Shown one piece after another: positions 1 through 5,876 of a stretch of 11,111 nucleotides of DNA. Source of the DNA: Pseudomonadota bacterium. GTDB lineage: Bacteria > Pseudomonadota > Alphaproteobacteria > Rhizobiales > Xanthobacteraceae. Position 1 is the stretch's first letter; every line of letters starts with the position of its first letter. The stretch is taken from assembly GCA_023432845.1 (NCBI GenBank), contig JAEZEY010000093.1:1-11111 (forward strand), written 5' to 3'. The notes under the pieces were generated by a model. It ran no database searches. It was not told where the DNA came from and worked only from the letters and a program-made list of their open reading frames with translations. The translations under genes and the position numbers were made by a program.

Positions 1-1518
1 CCCGAGCTCGGCGCCGCACGCCGCTTCGCCCACGCGTGGGAGCGCGACGCCTCGACCCGGCTCCGTGTGGGCGACCCGTCATGCCTCGACGACTACGACG
101 TCCACGAGCGTTTGTCGGCCGGGGACCACCCCGCGATGGTCGACGCCGCGTACGTGGCGTGGGCCACCGACGAGCGGGCGGGGCTGCGATCCCTGCTCAT
201 CGCCGGCGACCGTGACACCGTCCGATCGCTCAACGAACGCGCCCGCGCCGAGCGCGTAGTCGCCGGGGCCGTCGAGCCGAACGGGACCGTCCTGCATGAC
301 GGGCTCACGGCCGGCGTCGGCGACCGGATCGTCACCCGACGCAACGACCGCCACCTCGGCATCGGCGAGGGCTGGGTCAAGAACGGCGACACCTGGAGCG
401 TCATCCCCCGCCACGACGACGGCGCCCTCGCCGTGCGGCGCGAGGCAGGCGGACCCGCCGTCGTCCTGCCCGGGACCTACACCGCCGAACCCGTCGAACT
501 CGGCTACGCCACCACCGCCTTCCGGGCGCAGGGCGCGACCGTCGACACCGCCCACGCGGTCATCAGCGGAGCGTCCATGACACGCGAGGTTCTCTACGTC
601 GCCCTCACCCGGGCCCGCCAGTCGAACCGGGCGTACGTCTGCACCGACGTCCTCCCCGAGCCTCTGCAGGGCTTCGCCGACGTCGCCCCGACCAGCCGCG
701 GGGTGCTCACCGCCGTACTCAGCCACGTCGGCGCCGCCACGTCCGCCCACGAGAGCAGGTTGGAGGAGGCGGAAGTGGTTGGGTCGATCCGAACTCTCGC
801 CGCGGAGTACGAGACCATCGCGCACCTCGCCGAGGCTCCGCACTGGGTGGCGCTGCTCGAGCGGTCGGGCCTCACACCCGATCAGGTGCGGTCGATCGAG
901 GCGTCCCCCGCCTTCGGCGCCCTCACGACGTCGCTGCGCCGCGCCGAGGCGTACGGCCTCAACGTCGACGCCGCGCTGCCCACCCTCGCCGACCGGGTGG
1001 CCGCCGGCGCCGTCGACATCGCGTCGGTGCTGCACGAGCGGGTCGACCGATGGACCACGGCAAGCATCGCCGCGGGCCGAGGCCGCCCGCATCGGCTCGT
1101 CAGCGGACTCATCCCAGCGGCGACGCGCGCGACGGACGCGGACATGATCGACGCGCTCGACGCGCGGGCGACACTGATCGACGAGCGGGCGACGCTCCTC
1201 GTCGAGCGCGCCCGGGCGGCAGGCGCCGCGTGGCTCGGTGAACTCGGCCCTGTCCCGGTGGAGGCCGTCGAGCGGTCGAAGTGGAACGCTCGAGCGCGCA
1301 CGATCGCGGCGTACCGAGACCGGTACGGCGTGACCAGCGCCGAACACGCGCTAGGCACCGCCGTTGTCACCGACCGACAGCAAGCCGATGCGCGGACACT
1401 CGCCGCCGAGGTGCTGGCGGCTCAACGCGACATCAGGCGCTTGGCGACGCCGCCGGATCCACGGCGTGCTACTACGCCGGCGCCAAGTCTCGAGCGCAAG
1501 AGCGCAGTGGGACGGTGA
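1..1518 (+). CDS. traA: TraA/MobF-type conjugative relaxase-helicase, C-terminal part (5' end outside window)
   Basis: The frame is open from base 1 and closes with TGA at 1516-1518. A GTG at 67 is only an internal codon, because the residues before it (FAHAWERDAS) already match the family. What remains is the second half of the SF1B helicase domain plus a C-terminal extension. Codons 169-178 read YATTAFRAQG, the family form of helicase motif V, and codons 193-206 contain TREVLYVALTRAR, which is motif VI. A WVKNGDTW segment near codon 125 is also typical. The last 250 or so residues are alanine- and arginine-rich, probably helical, with no motif I recognise. In this family the N-terminal TrwC-type relaxase domain nicks oriT and the helicase unwinds the transferred strand. 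That relaxase domain and Walker A must lie left of the window, so catalytic integrity cannot be judged. Known from family: role in conjugation. Inferred: this is the edge of a conjugative element. Confidence 0.9.
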   Translation, partial: PELGAARRFAHAWERDASTRLRVGDPSCLDDYDVHERLSAGDHPAMVDAAYVAWATDERAGLRSLLIAGDRDTVRSLNERARAERVVAGAVEPNGTVLHDGLTAGVGDRIVTRRNDRHLGIGEGWVKNGDTWSVIPRHDDGALAVRREAGGPAVVLPGTYTAEPVELGYATTAFRAQGATVDTAHAVISGASMTREVLYVALTRARQSNRAYVCTDVLPEPLQGFADVAPTSRGVLTAVLSHVGAATSAHESRLEEAEVVGSIRTLAAEYETIAHLAEAPHWVALLERSGLTPDQVRSIEASPAFGALTTSLRRAEAYGLNVDAALPTLADRVAAGAVDIASVLHERVDRWTTASIAAGRGRPHRLVSGLIPAATRATDADMIDALDARATLIDERATLLVERARAAGAAWLGELGPVPVEAVERSKWNARARTIAAYRDRYGVTSAEHALGTAVVTDRQQADARTLAAEVLAAQRDIRRLATPPDPRRATTPAPSLERKSAVGR

Positions 1519-1522
1519 GGCA

Positions 1523-2113
1523 ATGACCAGGCTGATCCGTCGGGGGCTCGGGCGATGGACGCGAGCACTGGTTGCGCCGGTCGCGGCAGTTGTGGTCCTG
1601 GTCGGTGTCCCCGTCCTGCTGCCGCTGGAAGCCCGTCAGGTCGGCGGCGACCCGGCACTGTCTTTCGGCTGGCTGGCAGCCGTACTCGCAGCACTGGTCT
1701 GGCTCGCGGCGTCAGCGACGCGCGCTGCGCTCCAGCCGGCTGGCGACCGTCGAGCCTTCGTCCGCGTCCAGGAGTTCCGAGTCCTCGCCGGCCTTCCCGA
1801 TCACGCTCTGCTCTGCGTCCTACGGACCGTGTGGTCCGCACCCGCCGGACAGCGCGCCGACGCGGTCGACGTGCGGACCGGCGTGTTCGTCGACATCTGG
1901 CTAACGGAGTCGAGCCTGCCAAGCGGCAGCTACGCCCTCGTCAAGCTCGTGGGCGGCTCCTGCGTGCTCGTCGACGCCGTCGCTCCGGGCCTGGTTCTGG
2001 CTGCCCAGCGCCACAGCCACCGGGAAGGCGTGCGTCACCACGGGCGTTCCGGACGCCAGCAGCGTCGCATGGCGGCCGGCGTCATCCGCACAGCGGAGAC
2101 GCTGCTCCGGTAG
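1523..2113 (+). CDS. small two-helix membrane protein of unknown function
   Basis: This reading frame encodes 196 residues from ATG 1523, only 4 nt after the traA stop, so it is probably co-transcribed with it. The frame is open further upstream, but those starts lie inside traA. GAGG at 1517-1520 is too close for an ideal ribosome site and GGGA at 1509-1512 is better spaced, so translational coupling to traA is plausible. Residues 1-13 are basic (TRLIRRGLGRW), followed by hydrophobic helices at about 15-35 (ALVAPVAAVVVLVGVPVLLPL) and 47-66 (LSFGWLAAVLAALVWLAAS). This predicts a hairpin with both ends in the cytoplasm. The remaining 130 residues look like a small alpha/beta cytosolic domain with a basic, histidine- and arginine-rich tail. 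I do not recognise the family. Position suggests an accessory conjugation or element-maintenance protein, but this is inferred from neighbourhood only. Confidence 0.7.
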   Translation: MTRLIRRGLGRWTRALVAPVAAVVVLVGVPVLLPLEARQVGGDPALSFGWLAAVLAALVWLAASATRAALQPAGDRRAFVRVQEFRVLAGLPDHALLCVLRTVWSAPAGQRADAVDVRTGVFVDIWLTESSLPSGSYALVKLVGGSCVLVDAVAPGLVLAAQRHSHREGVRHHGRSGRQQRRMAAGVIRTAETLLR

Positions 2114-2120
2114 GGCGACG

Positions 2121-2149
2121 CGGCGCGAGCGGCTTCCGCTGGTTCGCCG
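2121..2149. terminator. imperfect hairpin between convergent genes, possible bidirectional terminator
   Basis: The 48-nt gap between the membrane-protein stop (2113) and the SNF2-helicase stop (2162) holds nested inverted repeats. The outer stem is CGGCG (2121-2125) with CGCCG (2145-2149). The inner stem is AGCGG (2128-2132) with CCGCT (2136-2140) around a CTT loop, with a small asymmetric internal loop between the stems. There is no T tract on either strand, so an intrinsic terminator in the classical sense is doubtful, although U-poor hairpins are often proposed as terminators in actinobacteria. Confidence 0.35.
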
Positions 2150-2161
2150 AGGCTGCCGCCC

Positions 2162-5100
2162 TCATGCCGGCGGGCCACCCTCCGACCACGTCTTCGCCCA
2201 ACTCAACGTGAAGCGGGTTATCCGGAAGTCGTCGGTATCGGTGTCGTCGAACGGATGCATGAGATACCGGACCGCGTCGTGATCCCCTCCGTGCGGGCTC
2301 ACCTCGACCAATGCGAGCCTGTAGTCAGCCCCAAGGTTCTTCGCCGTGACGACCTCGTTCTTCGTGATGGTGAAGTCCTCCGCACCGGCGATGCGGCCCT
2401 TCACCTCGATCCGGATGACACGGCCATCGCCGGCGACCGAGCGGACGTCGTACCCGGGGTTGTTGTGCGGCATCTCCTCCGGGGCGCGGTTCAGCGAGCG
2501 CTCGGCAGCCAGCACGGCATCCACCGCGCGCCTCTCGATCTCTGCCGTGTCCTTGGCATGGCGAGTGACGTCAGGTAGATCGGTTCCGCGGAACTGGTCG
2601 ACGAACCCCTGTGGCAGGACCAGCGCCGCGCCGGCAACGAGTGGCGGCCGAACCTCGAGATGCCCCTCGGCATCGAGATCGATCAGGCGGCGCTCCAGTC
2701 GGGTCTCGAGGTCGCGCGCGCGCCGTGCGGCAGTCTCTGGCCGGATGCGCAGCTTCTGTCCGGCGGACTCCTTGTCCAGAAGGGCGGAGTGTTGCCCGTC
2801 CCAGTAGTTGATCTCGCTCGTCAGGCGCCGAGTGACCTCGGCACGGGTGCGCGCGACCGTCGCCCTGACCCGCCGCTCAACCTCTTGCACGTGCTCCGGC
2901 AGCGTGTGCTGGACGGCCCAGTCGATAGCGATGTCCTCCGCTCCCCGTGCCAGCCACTCCTCGTCGAAGACCGACTCGGCGACCGCGAGGTCGCTCTGCG
3001 GCAACGGCTCGTAGTCGAGGTAGGGAGCCGGCCCACCCGCACGGAGCGCACCCGATGGGGAGATCTCGACGAAGTCGAACCGCTTGGACACCTTCCGGGG
3101 CGGCGAGTGGCCGTCCGCGATCTCCTGGTTCATCGCAACGAGCAGCCTCGGCTCGACCCCCGGGTCCGCGGGATCGACGAGGACAGCGCCCTGTCGGAGT
3201 GCGTTGCCGTGCGCCTCGACGGTCAGGTCGACGACCGCGTCGAGCAGTGGGTGTCCGGGGGCGATGAGCTCGGCGGGCGACCACCCCGGCCGGTGCCTCT
3301 GGTTGCGTTCAAAGCAGACCCGCTCGTAGCGGGTGAGCAGTGGGGCGGCGATACCGATGATCCGGTCCCGGTCCCGGACAGCGGGAGGCACGTGGGTGAT
3401 CTCGTAGCGGCCCCCCTCGCGAGGGACGATCCGGCCGCCGAGTCCAGCGAAGGCGGTGAGGAAGAACGCGCGGATGTAGTGGGGCTGAAGGCGCCGGGCC
3501 TGGGCGTCCTCCATCCGTCGGCGCATCTCATCGATGTCGGCCTCGCCCAGGACGTCGCGATGCAGGGCCCGGTCCGCGATGAGGGCCTCGATGCCATGGC
3601 TGACGGTGTCGTCGATCACTTGATCGAGCCGCGCGCGGACCTCTGGCTGGTCGCCGTAGCGGATCGCAGCCATGAGGAGCTCTCGCAGAGGCTGGTCGTC
3701 GAACGCGTCCCCGAGGACGTCGAACACCTTGCCGTCATAGGCGGCTCGCTGCTGCTCGATCTTGTCCAGCAGGCGCAGGAAGACCTCTCCCTCGCGCGTG
3801 TTCGCGGCGACGAGGTTCCACAGGTGGCACACCTCGGTCTGGCCGATGCGGTGGATCCGCCCGAACCGCTGCTCGAGCTTGTTCGGGTTCCACGGAAGGT
3901 CGTAGTTGACCATGAGGTGCGCGCGCTGAAGGTTGAGGCCTTCGCCGGCCGCGTCGGTCGCGATGAGGACTCGCACATGGCGGTCTTGGGTGAAGGCCTC
4001 CTGGACCTTCCTTCGCTCGTCGCGGTGGATCCCGCCGTGGATGGCGACCACGGCGTCGGCGTCGCCGATCAGCTGCGCCGTCTGGGCAACGAGGTAGTTG
4101 AGAGTGTCGCGGTGTTCGGTGAAAACGATGATCTTCCTCGGCGCGCCGTTGCCGTCGAGCGTGAGCGCATGATCGGTGAGGATCGAACGCAGCTCCGACC
4201 ACTTGCGGTCCGACCCAGCGTGGCGCACGCGGGCGGCCAGCTCGATGAGGTCTCCGAGGATCTCGATCTCGACACCGAGCTCGGCGACTGTCCGCGCGGC
4301 GGTTGCCGCATCGACGACGTTCTCCTCGAGCTCCTCGAGCTCCTCGACGGAGACGTCGTCCAGTGCGTCGTCGATGTCTGCGGGCTCCTTGCCGAGCAGC
4401 GCGTCGAGTCTCTGCCGCAGGGGGAGCTCGAGGTCGTCGTAGGCCGCCGCAGCATCCATCTGCCTACGGCGCCGCTCAAGCCGGGACCGGCGCCGTTCGA
4501 GGCTGCGCAGAATCGCCTCTGGGCTCGACGCGAGCCGGCGCTGCAGCACCGTCAGGGCGAAGCCGACCGTGTTCCCGCGGCGACCTTCGCCTTCCGCCTT
4601 GAGGCGGTCGGCGCGGTTCATCTCATCACGCACGTACTGGCTGACAGCCTCGTAGAGGTCCTTCTCATCATCGGAGAGCGTGTACGGCACGGTGTAGGCG
4701 CGGCGCTCGGGGAAGAGCGGCCTGCCCTCCATCGTCAGGAGCTCTTCCTTGACCATCCGGCGCATGAGGTCGTTCGGGGTGAGTGTGTGGACGCCTTCGC
4801 GGTACCGGCCCTCGAATCGGTCCCCGTCGAGCAGGGCCATGAACAGCTGGAAGTCTTCCTGCTTGCCGGAGTGCGGCGTGGCGGTCATGAGCAGAAGGTG
4901 TCGAGCGACGCGCCCGAGCAGCTGACCGAGCTCGTAGCGCCTCGTCGCCTTGAACTCGTTGCCGAAGTAGTGGGCGGACATCCGGTGTGCCTCGTCGACC
5001 ACCACCAAGTCCCAGTCCGAGCGGCGGAGGAGCTCAAGGAGGTCCTCGTTGCGCGAGAGCTGGTCCATCCGGGCAATGAGCAGCGGATGGTGATCGAACG

Positions 5101-5722
5101 GGCTTGCACCCGGCCCCGCGGCGTCGATCATCGATCGGGTAAGGAGCTCGAAGTTGAGGCCGAACTTGTCATGCAACTCGTCCTGCCACTGCTCCACGAG
5201 CGACCCCGGCGCAACGACGAGGCACCGCGCTAGGTCCCCTCGCAGGATCAGCTCCTTGATGTAGAGCCCGCACATGATCGTCTTGCCTGCGCCGGGATCG
5301 TCGGCGAGCAGGAACCGCAAGGGTGTTCGGGGGAGCAGTTCCCCGTACACGGCCCGGATCTGGTGGGGGAGCGGGTCCAGGTCAGACGTGGCCACCGCGA
5401 GCATCGGGTCGAAGAGTGCCGCGTACCGGATGCGGAGCGCCTCTGCGCCCAGCCGCCACGCCTCGGCCTCAGCGTCGAAGGCTCGTGTGCGCCCAGCCGA
5501 TGCGAGCGAGATCCGAAGTTCGGCGTCCCTGTTGAGAACCGTCTGTCCTGTGCGGCCGTGCACGTCCCGGTACGTCAGTTCCAGGAAGTTGGACCCGCGC
5601 CAGCGCATGGCGACAACGTCGACGGGACCAGTCGGATGGAGCCCCAACACGCGCGCCCCGGGAACCAGGGCCTCCAGCAGTGTTCGCATCTCCCTCTCGA
5701 CCGGAGACGGCGGCATCACCAC
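2162..5722 (-). CDS. SNF2/HepA-family DEAD/DEAH-box helicase with C-terminal DUF3883 domain
   Basis: This gene encodes 1186 residues. A beta-rich N-terminal region (about 20-75) precedes RecA domain 1, with Walker A DPGAGKT at 142-148, DEAH at 243-246 and motif III TATPHSGK at 280. An inserted charged segment spans about 400-475. RecA domain 2 carries IIVFTEHRDT (531), ATDAAGEGLNLQ (588) and the motif VI region QRFGRIHRIGQ (618-628). All motor motifs look intact. A long middle region of unknown fold follows, then a DUF3883 (NOV_C) domain at about 1061-1160 with GYD (1090-1092) and IEVKGR (1105-1110), which resembles a PD-(D/E)xK nuclease core. Family knowledge: such helicases recur in defence clusters with DUF1156 methyltransferases, and DISARM DrmD is a related alternative. 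The start is GTG 5722, GTG 5719 or ATG 5716, all downstream of one GGAGGA. The gene is divergent from the HelD-like gene. Motor assignment is certain; the defence role is inferred. Confidence 0.93.
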   Translation of the reverse strand: MVMPPSPVEREMRTLLEALVPGARVLGLHPTGPVDVVAMRWRGSNFLELTYRDVHGRTGQTVLNRDAELRISLASAGRTRAFDAEAEAWRLGAEALRIRYAALFDPMLAVATSDLDPLPHQIRAVYGELLPRTPLRFLLADDPGAGKTIMCGLYIKELILRGDLARCLVVAPGSLVEQWQDELHDKFGLNFELLTRSMIDAAGPGASPFDHHPLLIARMDQLSRNEDLLELLRRSDWDLVVVDEAHRMSAHYFGNEFKATRRYELGQLLGRVARHLLLMTATPHSGKQEDFQLFMALLDGDRFEGRYREGVHTLTPNDLMRRMVKEELLTMEGRPLFPERRAYTVPYTLSDDEKDLYEAVSQYVRDEMNRADRLKAEGEGRRGNTVGFALTVLQRRLASSPEAILRSLERRRSRLERRRRQMDAAAAYDDLELPLRQRLDALLGKEPADIDDALDDVSVEELEELEENVVDAATAARTVAELGVEIEILGDLIELAARVRHAGSDRKWSELRSILTDHALTLDGNGAPRKIIVFTEHRDTLNYLVAQTAQLIGDADAVVAIHGGIHRDERRKVQEAFTQDRHVRVLIATDAAGEGLNLQRAHLMVNYDLPWNPNKLEQRFGRIHRIGQTEVCHLWNLVAANTREGEVFLRLLDKIEQQRAAYDGKVFDVLGDAFDDQPLRELLMAAIRYGDQPEVRARLDQVIDDTVSHGIEALIADRALHRDVLGEADIDEMRRRMEDAQARRLQPHYIRAFFLTAFAGLGGRIVPREGGRYEITHVPPAVRDRDRIIGIAAPLLTRYERVCFERNQRHRPGWSPAELIAPGHPLLDAVVDLTVEAHGNALRQGAVLVDPADPGVEPRLLVAMNQEIADGHSPPRKVSKRFDFVEISPSGALRAGGPAPYLDYEPLPQSDLAVAESVFDEEWLARGAEDIAIDWAVQHTLPEHVQEVERRVRATVARTRAEVTRRLTSEINYWDGQHSALLDKESAGQKLRIRPETAARRARDLETRLERRLIDLDAEGHLEVRPPLVAGAALVLPQGFVDQFRGTDLPDVTRHAKDTAEIERRAVDAVLAAERSLNRAPEEMPHNNPGYDVRSVAGDGRVIRIEVKGRIAGAEDFTITKNEVVTAKNLGADYRLALVEVSPHGGDHDAVRYLMHPFDDTDTDDFRITRFTLSWAKTWSEGGPPA
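4322..4347 (-). repeat. 9-bp tandem repeat (2.9 copies) inside SNF2 gene
   Basis: CTCCTCGAG at 4322-4330 is repeated at 4331-4339 and again as CTCCTCGA at 4340-4347. Read on the minus strand it encodes part of an acidic run (VEELEELEENV, about residues 459-469) in the segment between the two RecA domains. The unit length is a multiple of three, so copy-number change would alter linker length without a frameshift. It may simply reflect biased Glu/Leu codons. Confidence 0.75.
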
Positions 5723-5727
5723 GTCAT

Positions 5728-5733
5728 TCCTCC
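5728..5733 (-). promoter_or_regulatory. ribosome binding site of the SNF2-helicase gene
   Basis: The minus strand reads GGAGGA here. The in-frame candidates GTG 5722, GTG 5719 and ATG 5716 lie 5, 8 and 11 nt downstream. The 8-nt spacing favours the second GTG, so the annotated start may be one or two codons too long. An ATG starting 1 nt after the site is out of frame and stops at once (ATG ACG TGG TGA). Confidence 0.7.
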
Positions 5734-5806
5734 ATTCGGGTGACCGTTGTCGGACCCTTCGTCGACGCTAGCCGAACAGAACGACAAGCGCGCCCACCGC
5801 GGTGAA

Positions 5807-5822
5807 GCACGGGGTACCGTGC
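5807..5822. promoter_or_regulatory. 6-bp inverted repeat, candidate operator or RNA hairpin
   Basis: GCACGG (5807-5812) and CCGTGC (5817-5822) are perfect inverted copies around GGTA, in the middle of the divergent spacer. A 16-bp dyad in this place could bind a dimeric regulator controlling both directions, or form a hairpin in the leader of the HelD-like mRNA. No regulator gene is present in the window. Confidence 0.35.
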
Positions 5823-5846
5823 CGGTCGGGCATTGCGGCTCCATTC

Positions 5847-5865
5847 GGCGGGCAGTCTCCGCCCG
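5847..5865 (+). promoter_or_regulatory. GC hairpin abutting the ribosome site of the HelD-like gene
   Basis: Two mutually exclusive 5-bp stems are possible: GGCGG (5847-5851) with CCGCC (5859-5863), or CGGGC (5849-5853) with GCCCG (5861-5865). The second would take up the first base of the Shine-Dalgarno sequence. Such short GC stems are common by chance at this base composition. Confidence 0.25.
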
Positions 5866-5873
5866 GAAGGAAG
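5865..5873 (+). promoter_or_regulatory. ribosome binding site of the HelD-like gene
   Basis: GGAAGGAAG lies 3 nt before ATG 5877, and its GGAAGG core is 6 nt from it. This decides for ATG 5877 over the upstream in-frame GTG at 5802, which has no comparable site and would add 25 residues without family resemblance. Confidence 0.75.
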
Positions 5874-5876
5874 ATC

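Larger units (their letters stand above)
5723..5876. promoter_or_regulatory. divergent intergenic spacer expected to hold both promoters
   Basis: This 154-nt spacer separates the SNF2-helicase start (minus strand) from the HelD-like start (plus strand), so promoters for both transcription units should lie here. I see no convincing -35/-10 pair on either strand. TAGCGT (minus, 5770-5765) and TACCGT (plus, 5815-5820) fit the loose TANNNT pattern of actinobacterial -10 elements, but neither has a good -35 at proper spacing. The spacer holds two inverted repeats, listed separately. I see nothing like the palindromic rifampicin-associated element that precedes Streptomyces helR. Confidence 0.5.

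Noticed and set aside
79..1347. Minus-strand frame (422 codons) opposite traA
   Set aside because: It is the antisense shadow of recognisable relaxase-helicase sequence, with no motif of its own.
1364..1522. Upstream extension of the membrane-protein gene to 1364
   Set aside because: This would overlap 155 nt of traA with an Arg-rich sequence unlike a natural N-terminus. ATG 1523 gives a sensible basic start and first transmembrane helix.
2660..5233. Long plus-strand frame (857 codons) opposite the SNF2 helicase
   Set aside because: It is an antisense shadow of a gene with complete helicase motifs. Long open antisense frames are expected with G/C-ending codons, and its translation has no recognisable motif.
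2162..5722. Assigning the SNF2 gene to DISARM as drmD
   Set aside because: Size and motifs would fit, but no drmA, drmB or drmC is seen in the window and the methyltransferase is of DUF1156 type. Kept only as an alternative.
5747..5774. TTGTCG ... TAGCCG as a plus-strand promoter
   Set aside because: The -10 hexamer matches poorly, and hexamers of this quality are found by chance in such DNA.
5765..5787. Minus-strand TTGTCG / TAGCGT promoter pair
   Set aside because: The spacer between the hexamers is only 11 nt, too short for a sigma-70-type promoter.
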